Below are positions 37,560 to 48,917 of a DNA stretch of 64,000 bases, in pieces. The notes under the pieces are model-generated. The model had not been told where the DNA came from and searched no databases. It saw nothing but the letters and a program-made list of their open reading frames with translations. The DNA lies in the NCBI GenBank assembly GCA_907163375.1, contig CAJQUW010004726.1:1-64000 (forward strand), in the 5' to 3' direction. Position numbers and translations under genes: made by a program. How positions within the stretch are numbered: the stretch's first letter is position 1; each line of letters opens with the position of its first letter. The stretch is from Prostheceraeus crozeri (taxonomy: Eukaryota; Platyhelminthes; Polycladida; Euryleptidae).

Positions 37560-38330
37560 CCGCCGAGAAGACGTTATGCTGAGGCCGCATTTTTACAATG
37601 CAACACTTAACCGAAGGTCATCGAAATCGTCGTCATAGCAGCAGCTCCAATGCTAGAGATATTCCGCATGGGTGCCATCATCCCTGAATTGTTTTTCTGT
37701 AGTGATGAGGCAAATTTTTCTTGTACATGTTCGGAATGCTGTCATTTGAGGAATTGAAATACCACATCATTAAGGACAGACGAAACTGTTAACAGATAAA
37801 GTGATCGCATTTGCTGCAGTCAGTTCTGGTCCTGTTTGGGCCAAATTTTCCCCCGATGGAGCAAATGTGAATAGTGCCAACTATTGCGAAGTCTGTTCAT
37901 CGACCAATAAAAGGCATTGGACGCCGAGGGCCCTGTCAAACATTAACTTGGCTAATTGCGAAGTCGTCCAGCAGCTCCATGAAGATATGCAAGCTGTACT
38001 TGGTAAAAGAATGGTATCACGCCTGAAACTGCGGAGAACACTCGAAGTTTTCTTCGTGGATTGTCTGGTGACCATTCCCCAGATGAGCTTAGACTGACCT
38101 TCTCATTTTCCGGACTTATCACTATGTGATTTCTTCTTTTGTGGAATGCTGAGAAATCTCGTTAACTAAAAAGCACCGTTTCCCGACCGCACTACGCCCC
38201 GACAGTGCATTCAAGAAACAATTCCAGAACTGCTCTACAGGAATGACCATCCACCTACTTTGCAAGCTGTTTTCTTCAGAGAGTGAAAAAATGAATGCTT
38301 AACTCGGGCCATTTTATTTCGTTGCGCGTT
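37560..38330 (+). pseudogene. Tc1/mariner-type transposase relic
   Basis: Several frames together show the order of a mariner-like transposase: FFCSDEANFS at about 37690-37720, FAAVSSGPVWAKFSPDGANV then NSANYCEV (37810-37900), PDLSLCDFFFCGMLRNLV (38106-38165), and KAPFPDRTTPRQ to PPTLQAVFF (38170-38280). The PDLSxCDFF segment corresponds to the SPDLxPxDFFLW motif around the third catalytic acid. Stops and frame changes throughout show an old, dead copy. No inverted ends were identified. Confidence 0.65.
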
Positions 38331-39555
38331 TCTTCTTTGTCTTGATAACTTCTTGTTATAATAAATCTGCTTTTGCAGAGGGCATTGCTTTTTTAGAATC
38401 ACTCTGTATGATGCTGTACAAGAACTGCGCTTTTGATTACCCATATTACTTACATATGCATATCGGAGTAATTTAATCTAGGGGATATTGTCAATTCCTT
38501 TGCAACTCAAAGACATCATCTAATTATGATCTTCACATGCATTGACTTTAGTTGATTTCAATTGAAATTCAAAGGCGGGACAAAACAATTAACTTCGGAA
38601 ATTTTCTATCATGAGTCAAAAAGATACTGTCTAATCTTTATTTGTTATCAAAATAGCTGTTTGAAACCATTCTTGCAATAATCTAAAAGTGCATTTATTT
38701 TGCGAAGAAATCTACTAGTGATGATCATTATACCACTGAAGGAAAAAACGGAAAAGCAGGAAAACCAAGGGAATCACGCTGTTTCCTTGCATTTTCCCCA
38801 ATGGTGTACATAAGACTGTTTAGATTGCCACACATTCTCCTGACCATTCATTTGATGTAAAAACAAGGCTTCTTTGCAAAGCCCTGTCAACAATAAACAC
38901 TCTAGAACTTTTAAGAAAGAATGACAAGGGAAATGGGAAACTCAACCAAGCGAGAAATTGGCAAAAATGTCAGACAACGTATGTTAATGTTGTCATTCTA
39001 AAAATGTCAGAAGCGCATTCTACTCAAGCGAAATGCTTTCAACCTGAAAGGTATTGTATCAAGGTCAGTCGGCTTTCAGATAATAACGAAGACTACATCG
39101 CATCCTACAGAATACGCATTTAGTTTTATAATTAAATGTACAATTCTAGAAGCACTACTTGAATTGAAGTTGTTTTTATACTTCAAAAATGTACATCCAT
39201 AGCTGATTAAAATTCACTGTACTAGTTTTGCAGACGGGAATCATTTTCACGAATTCTTTGTATTGTTTAACATAAATAAATGAAAATTATGCAATTATCA
39301 ATCTGGAAAAAATTGCAATTTATGAATAGTTGATGATTTATTGATACCGTTTATTTATTTGTCTAACAAAGACAGAAAAAGTTAAATTGCTATTGTGATA
39401 ATGGAAAAGTGTGGAAAAGAAAAATATCATACTGTGCGAAGATTGGAAGGATTAGAAATAGTACGAATCAAGTTCGTCAGATAGGTAGATAATATAGCAT
39501 GCAATGCTTTGCTTACTAAATCAATATATATCGCAAAAACTGCTTAAGTGATAAT
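38331..39555. other. intron of the ShKT gene, no features seen
   Basis: No gene, repeat or regulatory site could be supported. Confidence 0.5.
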
Positions 39556-40165
39556 CTACCAGAGGTGGTCTTTCATAGGTGGTTTCTGTGATAAGTGACG
39601 TTCTATCAGAGGTGGCAATCCAGTAGAGGCGACGCTATATTAGAGATGACTTTCTATCAGAGGTGTTGTTATATTATAAGTGGCATTCCAATAGAGGTGG
39701 CACTCTTTTAGATGGAACTTTCTATTAGAGGCGCTGTTATATTATAAGTGCCATTCCAATACAGGTAGCACTCTTTAGAAGGTGACTTTCTATAAGAGGT
39801 GTTGCTGCATTACAAGTGACTTTCCAATAGAGGCGGCGATCTATTAGAGATGGGTTTCTATCAGAAACCACGCTATATTAGTGGAGACTTTCTATTAGAA
39901 TCGGCATTCCATCAGAGGCGACCTTCTATCAAAGGCTGAGTTATATTGGAAGTGGCATTCTACCTTACGTGGTTCTCTAAGAGAGGCGACGCTAATAGAA
40001 GTGGCTTTCTATTAGAAGTGCAATTCCATTATAAGTGGCATTCTATTAGAAGTGGTATTCTATTAGAAGTGATATTCTATTTGAAGTGGTATTCTTTTAG
40101 AAGTGGCTTTCTAGTAGAAGTGGTATTCTATTTGAAGTGGCATTCTATTTGAAGTGGCAATCTAT
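39556..40165. repeat. 17-bp minisatellite array, about 600 bp
   Basis: About 35 units of a 17-bp repeat, consensus TTCTATTAGAAGTGGCA. The array is most regular at 40010-40150 and increasingly degenerate to the left, where variants such as GAGGTGGC and AGAGGCGAC alternate. Because 17 is not a multiple of three, a long open frame through it has a 51-bp cycle and no meaning as a protein. Remnants of the same unit occur at 19345-19430 and 20098-20175. Confidence 0.85.
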
Positions 40166-41422
40166 CAAAAACCTAACTGCGTTTATTTCTCCGATCGTTT
40201 AGAAGCGTGACATAGGTCGCTAGGCATCTAATAGTACAAATATCACATAAGAGTGTCTTTACTCTTTACCATTAGTACCATTTTGAGCACCATCCCATTT
40301 TAAGGACGATGGGCACAAGGGAGATGAAGTGTAACGTGTGATAACGTGTTTCGGAAGCACTTTTCATTAAATAATGATGGATCTGCATTATGCGTGTGCT
40401 GCTGACAGATAAATGAGTACATGTTGATATCAAATCTGGACAAATTAGACTTGTGAATATATTGAAAAATTGTCCATGGACTGTAAAAGATTGGAAATTA
40501 ACCAATATACTGAAGATCTCTACGATTTTTTACATAGCTTTATAATTTTCTTATAGCAAAAGCATATATAAGCGACACAATAGGTCTACTAACTCCTAAC
40601 GCGTTGCTTTATTGTTGTTTTAAGACCGGTTTAACGGTGTGTGATTTGAAGAACTTTGACAGATTTCGGTAGACATACTTTTAATCAAAGCTTGGCCTAT
40701 CCCTGCTGGATGTCGACCGTGACGATTGGAAGCCGGGTGTACACAGCTACTGTCATTCCAATCGTCAATGACAATCGGCATTAGCTTGCTTGTCATCATA
40801 TATTTATTTGCCTTTCATTCTGAACTTCTCTTCTTTGTCGCGATAGAATATTCGATTGAAGCTTTTTTCACTTCACTCGTGCGTAGGCCGACTGCATCTA
40901 GTGCAAACTATATCCTGGATTCTAGGTATTCGAAAATCGGAATGGATAGACGCAAGACGCCTGTGAGGTATCGTGTTGCCCTTCATGGCACCTTCTTATG
41001 GCTCGATTTTTGCTGAATGATGCAGCCTGTCTAGCTAGCTTAGAAATATTTAAAAGCATCCTGTTAGAATGAAGAATCAGAATATACACGTCTCTATTGC
41101 AAGTATGTAAAAGATGAATTTATTGATAAATAAATAGCTCAAGTGCACACCGTCTTAAGAAATGGACAGGCTGAAATCATTCTAAAATATTTTTGACACA
41201 AAACCAACTCAATGCATTTATAAGTAATTTAGGTTGATACAAAATATTTTTTTAACAATGTTCTAAAAAGCTAATCGCAAGTGCTCATAAACGCTTACTT
41301 TATTCTTTTACATAAGGCATTTTCAGCTTTGAAAATCAAAGGTGTTCAAATGAAGATATTTGTTACATGACAAGAGCATGATGTTGGCAGACTGAAGAAT
41401 TCAATTTGGGTATAAATCAGGG
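40166..41422. other. intron of the ShKT gene, no features seen
   Basis: No gene or repeat could be supported. An open frame at 40726-41016 begins with hydrophobic sequence but has no start context or splice sites to support it. Confidence 0.45.
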
Positions 41423-41590
41423 ATGCAGAGTCGAAGTCGGAGTCCGGAGTCCCATCAAATGAAAGGACTCCGGATTCCGGCCTCTAACTAGACCCGAACG
41501 AAATATTATACATATTAATATAATACAAGCAAATTGTTTGTCATCGTGCATAGCTGTCAATGTCTTGAAGTCTTCAACTCAATCAAAATG
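41423..41590 (+). mobile_element. hAT end fragment
   Basis: Begins CAGGGATGCAGAGTCGAAGT and follows the first 160 bp of the element at 30303 (ACTAGACCCGAA, then GTGCATAGCTGTCAATGTCT). Only this end is visible, so it is either a deleted copy or a short non-autonomous member. Confidence 0.6.
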
Positions 41591-43316
41591 AAAATCTGAA
41601 ATAAGTGATAACCTGTCAAATGATCGGTTTTAGGAACCGTTTCAAAAAAGGACGGTGGACATTAATGGGTCAAACAGGCTATTTCGAGTTCGGCCTTTAA
41701 TGGGTGGCGTGTGATATCTCGTCGTAACACTGCTACAATATGCAGCTGCGTGCCTTCCCCAGTTTGGATGTAAAGCTTTCTAAGAAAGAAGCGCCGGCAA
41801 TAAACAAACGATCTTTGATAATGCATTTTTGACTACTCAAATATATTTAGTAATTTGCACCAACAAAGAATTCTCATGAATTCAAAATTTTCAGGATCAT
41901 ATTTTACACATCAGAATAGCTATTGCAAACTCGTACAGGAAATTCCAGAAGTTAAAAAAAGATATTAGCTAGCGAAAAGAATTCGGTTAACTTCTGAATA
42001 GTTGACAATTGAAATTTTAACCAAACAAAAATTATGAATGCACGGCACATATTGATTCAAGCTCCATTACTGAGCCTTTCCGTTGAGAGTGCGCCAACTT
42101 CAAAAACTTAGCTTAAGCTACAGACGTGATGAAAGATAAAAATTTCATAATACGGGTTAGTTGCCATCTGCTTAGATATTCGGTTGGACAGTTATGCTTC
42201 TAATAATTCTTGCAATCATGGTTTCCTTTGAATGGAATCAAATTTATGAAAAAAGTAATCAAAAAAATTACCGCTGTTAACATTACTACGCACCTCAACA
42301 GGAGGATAGTGGTTTGTAGTGATATTAAGTAATTAATGCATGCGTGAAATACAAAACCAGGATCTGCAACTCTCCTTTGTTGGTGAAGCTCGAAATCAGA
42401 GCCACTCTCATTTGAAAACACGGTAGTCTATTTAAAGAAGATGTAAATCGCAAGACACTCCCACATCAGCTGGGTCCCGCATCAACTGTAGACATAAATC
42501 TGTCAGAGGTATAACTGACAATGGACAACTGACAAACTGACAGTTGACAACTTTTTTCTATAAGAAGAATGTAAATATAGGCAAAAATATAGATTGAAGC
42601 AAATCCAAGGGATTTTCCGTCACTGATAAATGACTTTCGCATTCAAATTATTTTATTTATATTCCTCAAGTTCACATAAAAAACACTTGTTTTAGAGGAT
42701 GCAGTTTGAAAGACATTCCAAAAATTCGAATTAAAAAAACTTTATTTAAGGCTATTATGCGGAGAATAGATTTGAACAAGAGGTTCTATAAACCATGTTT
42801 TAAGACCTTATTCCAAGCAAGGTGTCTGTTGAGATATGTGCCCTGCAACCGATCATTGCACTTTAAAATCTTTAGATTATTGACGAGCTGTGTAAACTTC
42901 AACAAAGAAATAGATTTTTGCCATTGATAACACGAACGTGCAAACAGATTTCATTCTAGAGTCAAGCGTCATTCGTGAGAGTTTAAGTAATTTTGACAAC
43001 TAATCGCGTAGGCTTTTCGTGCATACGATGATGACCTATGCATGCGGAAGAAAAGGATATCCCATATTGTAAATGTATACTGGCTTAAAGGAAGAGGTGT
43101 GGGACGAATAGGAACAAGAACACCAACCTCTTCCAAATTATCAACCACTATAATAAGCAATAATAAAAAATAAAGTAAATGAATGCTATTAGCAATTTAA
43201 TTTAGTTCAACTTATATTATTTAATCCTCATCTTGGCGCAAATTAATTGGGGATTGCATTTTTCTAAAGGATGAGGCCATAGTGTTTGAAGTATATGGGA
43301 ACAACATTCCTCCTGG

Positions 43317-43317
<1 letters not shown>
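41591..43317. other. intron of the ShKT gene, no features seen
   Basis: No supported gene. A run of CTGACAATGGACAACTGACA variants at 42505-42550 is a short degenerate tandem repeat. Confidence 0.45.
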
Positions 43318-43347
<30 letters not shown>

Positions 43348-43366
43348 CTTCTTCTTCTTCTTCTTC
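43318..43366. repeat. compound (CT)n-(CTT)n microsatellite
   Basis: CT dinucleotides at 43318-43347 pass directly into CTT trinucleotides up to 43366. Confidence 0.95.
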
Positions 43367-43557
43367 GTGAACTCAAACTGCAATCAGCGCATGAATATTG
43401 TAATGTTCTCACTGTCCTACTATGTGTACTTCACCTACGCATGTTAGTCAATGAATGAAACTTGTTTTATTATCATATCTGATTGAGTGACGAGAATTCA
43501 TTTTGACATTTCACCATAGCTTATTAGACTTTAACACAGTTTTCTTCTGAACCCTTG

Positions 43558-44663
43558 CACTGCAAACCAAACTGTGCCCAATATGTGACCGATATTGTGC
43601 CCGACGCATTGAATATAGTTTGTATGAAGATGTATCGCATTGAATATAGATTGATTAAAAAATTATTTCAATCATGATACTGATTGTGTAGTTTAAAAAT
43701 GTGACACATTTTTCGTCACATCGATCACATTTGGTCACATATGTGACCGATGATTAATCACCATAAAGCATGCATATGCGGCGAGTGCTTGGTGAGAATA
43801 ATTCAAATTGATTTTCCGAATACTTTACGGTGTGTTTTGTTCAAGAATATCACTGGTAAGAAGATAATATCATATTGAAAACTGTTTCAATCAGGATAGC
43901 GATTGTGTGATTCAAAATGTGACGCATGTCTTCGTTTAATCTATATGATCTCGCCAGGAAGTTGCATCATCGTTGTAAGTGATGTTGTGTTATCTTGCTT
44001 AGACAGCGTGAAGCAAATGAGCATTGTCAATGGTCAGCATGTATATTACATTGAGAATTACAAACTGGGAGTAATTACATAATGACATCCTACTCCCAAA
44101 TAGAATCTTCAATCGCAATGTCCTGAGAAGTGAGTTTATACAAAATTGAATCAATGTATAGATGGTTGAATCAAACAGTTTTATCGATAAAAACAGCAAT
44201 AGATGCTGCCACAGCCATCGATTGTTTCATTGGCGTATAGATAAGGTGTTTATTACATTAGCTGATCTATTTGCTTTTGAACATCAGGTGGCGTTTGGCG
44301 TTGAGCAACACACAATGATTAAGGCACTCTGAATTAAGCACTGATGGTTAATCTAGAAGTAAATGGAAAGCAGAACATGCATATCATGATTTGCAAATAT
44401 TTGTTGTTCTTTCCATAAGTTCTTTCTTTGAAAGTATGGTCTTTTCTTCCCACCAGGAAGTGAAATCATTTAAACCATAATTTATAGCTCAATTTTATTG
44501 AGAGGAATTAATTCTACTCTCCAAAACTTAAACAAGTAGTGGGCTTTAATTGTCACAATAATTGGAAGAAGCGATAATCATGAACGGTCGGGCACATATT
44601 AGTCACATTAAGTCCGATTTGGGCACATTTGGTCATATATTGGGCACAGCTTGGGTTACAGTG
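43558..44663. mobile_element. CACTA-like non-autonomous transposon, 1.1 kb
   Basis: The left end is CACTGCAAACCAAACTGTGC, then CCAATATGTGACC. The right end, complemented, is CACTGTAACCCAAGCTGTGC, then CCAATATATGACC. The terminal CACTG and a 2-bp TG on both flanks fit the CACTA (EnSpm) superfamily. Both subterminal regions and the interior (43700-43760) carry several GTGCCC and TCACATATGTGACC words in both orientations, which could be transposase-binding sites. No transposase is encoded. Confidence 0.65.
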
Positions 44664-45320
44664 TGGATTACCAAAGTGGGCGTATGTACTCCTCACAAGT
44701 GTATGATGTTCCAAAAACAATGTTGTGCTTTTGATACGATCTGACCATGTAGACGCTTCATTCTCATGTCATATCTCAATACATGAAACGAGTATTTCGC
44801 ATTGGAGTGCAGCTGCAATCCTTAAACATTGTTCTGTTACGACGAAGACTTTACTTTGTAATGTTCGTTGTTGCTTTGACTCAGACGCACATCCACGCTC
44901 AGTTCTTGCCATGATATTTCCCAATACGTCACTTGATATTATATGATTTTATCACTTGAGTGGAGGGATATCACCAAATTATCTGTGAACATAATTTGGA
45001 ACACACTTTTGTCACCCATACCGAATTCTACATTCAGTGATGACCAATTTGGCCTTCACTTTACGGAAAGCGTTGCGGTATTCGCTTACATTGACTAAAA
45101 TGTGATAATGACTATTTTCTGGCGTCACAATCAGAAGTCCAAAAGATCGCATGTCACAAGGCATGTCCTTTTCTTAACTGCGCCATTATTACGGAACAAA
45201 ATGGCAAGACGATTGTGCGAATTTTGATCACCGGCTCACGCTGATCATCATTCTCAAAAAAGCGCCTGCAATTATATTCGAAGAGTCTTTAGTTTTAGTT
45301 TAGAATGACAAATAACTGAC
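44664..45320. other. intron of the ShKT gene, no features seen
   Basis: No exon or repeat could be supported. Confidence 0.45.
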
Positions 45321-45446
45321 CGGGCAGTTTCGCAGTCACAACATCACGTGGAATTGCTTTATCTGGACTAGGTGGCCGCGCTCGGACTTTCAAATTATCC
45401 TTGTTCCTGGTTTTGCGTTCAACCATCCAATATGTATATGCAGGAC
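45321..45446 (-). CDS. probable internal exon of the ShKT-repeat protein
   Basis: A 126-bp open segment on the minus strand lies between an acceptor CTCTTTTCAG (just above 45446) and a donor GTCAGT (45320-45315). It reads PAYTYWMVERKTRNKDNL, then KVRARPPSPDKAIPRD, then VVTAKLPG, a charged and proline-rich linker. It starts and ends in phase 1, so it fits the exon at 47385-47543 upstream and the ShKT exon at 36174 downstream (junction LPG-RGAC). It has no ATG and no named domain. The assignment to this gene rests on strand, phase and splice sites. Confidence 0.5.
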
Positions 45447-45742
45447 CTGAAAAGAGAATGATGCAATCAGTAATTCAGCCTTTACAACTGGATTCTCTTA
45501 TCTGGATAAAGTTTGCAAAAATAATAATAAAAGTTCATTAGCCAACGTAAAAGCTGCCACTGACAAATTGGTTGCACTACTGCATGACGTGCATCCTCAT
45601 AAGGAATGTATCGACATTACATAAACGATATTCCAAATAATTACAATGTGTTCGGAAAATTCCATTAATTTAGTCTATCCTCTTTCAAGATTTCGTTCGT
45701 AATCTTATTGTTTCTAAGTATGAAGATGAGTTAATGCATCTG

Positions 45743-45890
45743 TTAGAGTTGTTTTGTGAAATCTATCAGTGTAGGTGCTATCACGCTTGCCGTGGCACGA
45801 GATTTCTTCGTCCCATTCCCACGGGATTTTTCACAATTTTTGATAAGCTTGGCCAACTGAGAACCCTTAGCAGCTTGGTTAATGGACATT
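45743..45890 (-). repeat. dispersed repeat C with open frame
   Basis: The minus strand carries GGAATGGGACGAAGAAATCT, then CGTGCCACGGCAA. The plus strand at 12285-12350 carries a related run, GGAATGGGATGATGAAATCT, then CGTCCCACGGCAA. A minus-strand open frame (SQLAKLIKNCEKSRGNGTKK) passes through it. A CTACAG acceptor precedes the frame, but its phase does not fit the ShKT exons, so I treat it as a repeat. Confidence 0.45.
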
Positions 45891-45899
45891 CTGATCCAC

Positions 45900-47384
45900 T
45901 GTAGGTACTGCACATGTATACTATGCTGGACAAAAATGTAACATACTTGAAATAAGATGCAAAATATTCTGCATCTTTTCATTGCAAGCAATACTTTCAT
46001 TCAATCATAAATGCTTGAATGACCTCTATAGATATGGAAATTATCGCATACACTCATATAGCCACATGTTCTTCCCAACCAAAGTGTTTAGTTCCCAACA
46101 AGCCAAATTACAAAAATCACAACTGTGTCAAACGTCTGATCAGCATGGTAGTCCCACATGCACACACAGTCTTAGTGTCTCCATGGGAGTTTGCCACACA
46201 TGGGTGTTTTCGTGTGTTATTAGATAACGTAAAACAAAGGATCCACGATCTCATACTACCCTGTAAACTTGCATTTTGAAAATCCAAAAGGTCATGCCCC
46301 TTCATGGGTGCCTAATTTAACTAGATAGGCCCTAATAGATTTTACTAAAATATTTAAAATCCATATATCAATCCTAAATTTAACACCATGGGCCCTACAT
46401 GAAATATTGCTACCAACTGTTGCGAGTGGATAGCCTCATGTCTATTTGTAGCTATTGCAGCGCTATTTATAGTGGATCGTATGAAGTTTTGTCTATAGTC
46501 TCAAATTTATTCAAGCAAATGATAACTCTGTTGCAAACTTGTGTCGTTCAAACTTGGGTGGGAAGTTCGTCGGAACTTGGATGGCCAAAATTATTATTAT
46601 GATAGCTGAATGGAAAGGTGTCGTTTTTAGGCTCCATCTATCTGAAGAAGCGTCTAACTCTGCTAGACTACACTGTAAACTGTAGAGTGTGAAACCGATA
46701 TGGAAAACGAGAAATACAAAATGCACGAAAACACTGCTGTTCGCGTTCACACGCTACGAAAGCGATTGGCTTTCAATGACTCGTTTATTGTTATTCTCGC
46801 TTTGTGCATCGCTTTCTGATGAAACTTTGGTGTCGCACAGTGTAGGCGATAGTTTGGCTTATTTCACGTGCATAGACGATAGACAATTTTTCTTACTTGA
46901 GCACTTTTTTGAAATAGCTAATGTCGAACAAGTGCAATGAGTAGCATGAATCACAGTGAAATTGATAGGGTAATAGGAAAGCCCGGAAACAAGTGCTACG
47001 TCGAAAATATCTCAATACAGCATGTGAATTCGTTACTTTTGAAGAAATTTGGTCCCTTTGTGATTTTAAAGCTGAAAAAACATTTCATTTTTCACAAACT
47101 TTTTAGTGACATGTTTATAGACAAAAAATGTTTCGCCAGCCCTCAATCTTTGTGTCACAAGGCTTCAGTTGTGTCTTTAACAAAAAACGTTTGTAAAAAA
47201 TGAATGCGACTATTACTTTCATCCTTACAATTCATCACTCAATATAGCAGATGCCTTATTGCACTCATCGGCAAATATCATCTTATAAGATTAACATATT
47301 TATTACAATTTAAGCTTGTCTCCAAACCACTGGTTTTGCAGCATTCACAGAAAGAAATTCAAAATTGCATTTTATGCTACTTAC
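45900..47384. other. intron of the ShKT gene, no features seen
   Basis: Several overlapping open frames on the plus strand (46689-47203) have no recognisable domain or splice support. Nothing else is seen. Confidence 0.4.
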
Positions 47385-47543
47385 TAACAGCTTTTCCGCA
47401 GCCACCACACGCCTCATAACAAAGAAATATTTCAGTGACACTTGGTGTAGGGAATCCGCAAGTCATTCCACAATGAATTGCGTGTTTCGTATTCTCGCAT
47501 TTATCTGCAAATAAAGCACTGTGAAGAAAACACTCGATGCAAT
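47385..47543 (-). CDS. cysteine-rich exon of the ShKT-repeat protein
   Basis: A 159-bp open segment on the minus strand has an acceptor TTTCTGTTGCAG and a perfect donor GTAAGT. It encodes 52 residues with eight cysteines: CIECFLHSALFADKCENTKH, then AIHCGMTCGFPTPSVTEI, then FLCYEACGGCGKAV. The spacing C-x10-C-x8-C-x3-C-G-F resembles the core of a ShKT domain, and the last four cysteines (C-x12-C-x3-C-x2-C) repeat the spacing seen at the end of the ShKT domain at 36 kb. Both ends are phase 1, typical of shuffled extracellular modules. It is probably part of the same minus-strand gene as 45321-45446 and 35168-36174. The exons with start codon and signal peptide were not found. Confidence 0.65.
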
Positions 47544-48500
47544 CTGCAACAGAAATAGAGAAATATCGTTATATGCTTCATCCTCGAAAAATTTTGAAAC
47601 CTCTCAATATATTTATTTGCATTTTTTATACTATTTTGAATTATTACGAACTATTGTGACAATTTTTAAAGTGTCATGTAGAAACAAAGACAAAGACCCT
47701 GGAATGGATATTGGGTTAAAGAACGACTATACAAGCGACATCAGCTTGGATCGGAGTCGGCAAAGCCTTCATCGACCTTTGTTTTCGGAAATGCAACTGG
47801 TTTAGATAAGCAGGGTGGTCGTCGGTTGCACCGCTATTTTATTTAACGTTAATTACTTCATTCACATCAAATTGCTGTAAAGGATAATTTCTATTGGTAT
47901 CATTTCTATTGATCATCACTAATCAAAAGTGATGAATTTGCATTACCCTTCTTAATTTAAGTTAATCCACAACGGGGTCAACTTGGCTTTGCTAAGAATT
48001 TCATAAAACTTCTTCATAGCTTCGGCGCAAACTCTTTCAATAATGACGTTCATCTACTGTCGCTCGCTTCGACTCCGTAGACCACACAGTACTTCATGCA
48101 GCGTAATAACAGAAATAGCAAATATTTTTATGAAATTGGATGAGATTTTATCTGAACAGCTTTTCTGACAAGAATTATTAGTGTCATTATTATAAGTTCG
48201 CTATAAATCCTTGTCTACACCGGCTTCAACGCTTAAAAATGTCTTCTTTCATAGGGGCTCAAAATATATACCAAAGTCATGGTGATTGACGTTGATATTG
48301 ACGTGGAAGCTGCCGAGTGAGATCTGTGAGATCTTCAGGAGTAGATGTGAGCAAACTCGCTGTAATGCAAAGAGTGGGTTCACAAAATGATGTGCAGGAC
48401 AATGCGCCAGCTACAGCCTCAATGCGATACCTCAACCAACACGATCTTTAGTACCATAGAAATCCTACATTCTGCAATAATAATGAAGGAATAAGTAATG
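47544..48500. other. flank between the ShKT gene and the virus-like element
   Basis: No exon could be supported. Upstream exons of the ShKT gene may lie here or be separated from it by the virus-like element. Confidence 0.4.
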
Positions 48501-48507
48501 GGCAAAA

Positions 48508-48880
48508 GACCGTTCCAGGACACCATAAAATTCAAAAAATAGTATCTTTAAAAACGACATAAATTCATGAATTTTGACCCTTTTTCAGGTTTTTAAGTCC
48601 TAAATTCATGAATTTAGACGTTTTTAAAGATACCGATTTTTCAAAAAATGGTACTTTTTAAATGGTCTAAATTCATGAATTTTGGTCATTTTTCAGGTTA
48701 TGAAGACCTAAATTCATAAATTTAGGTGTTTTTAAAAATACCAAATTTTCAAATTTTTCAAAATCTCAAATTTGAGAATTACAATTTTCACCCTTAAAAT
48801 CATGACCGTTCCAGGACACCGAAAAAATCATAAAAGTTGAGAATTTCAAATTCATGAATTTTATCCATCTTTCAGGTTTT
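48508..48880. repeat. palindrome cluster at the left edge of the element
   Basis: The perfect 14-bp palindrome AAATTCATGAATTT occurs four times (48561, 48602, 48669, 48848) with a variant near 48708. TTTTTCAGGT-like words follow three of them. GACCGTTCCAGGACACC occurs at 48508 and again at 48804. The cluster looks like diverged tandem units of 40-100 bp. It could be the subterminal region of the virus-like element or a pre-existing satellite. Confidence 0.65.
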
Positions 48881-48917
48881 TAAAATATATCATGTGACTA
48901 ACAATATTTCTTTAAAA

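Noticed and set aside
39946-40152. 68-residue open frame with repeated FYLKWHS-type peptides
   Set aside because: It is the translation of the 17-bp minisatellite, whose 51-bp cycle happens to lack stops in one frame. It has no start context or splice support.
43221-43412. Frame with an Arg/Glu dipeptide run
   Set aside because: It is the translation of the (CT)n-(CTT)n microsatellite.
45743-45890. Minus-strand frame SQLAKLIKNCEKSRGNGTKK considered as a further ShKT exon
   Set aside because: It has an acceptor-like CTACAG, but the phase does not fit the neighbouring phase-1 exons and the sequence recurs at 12285-12350.
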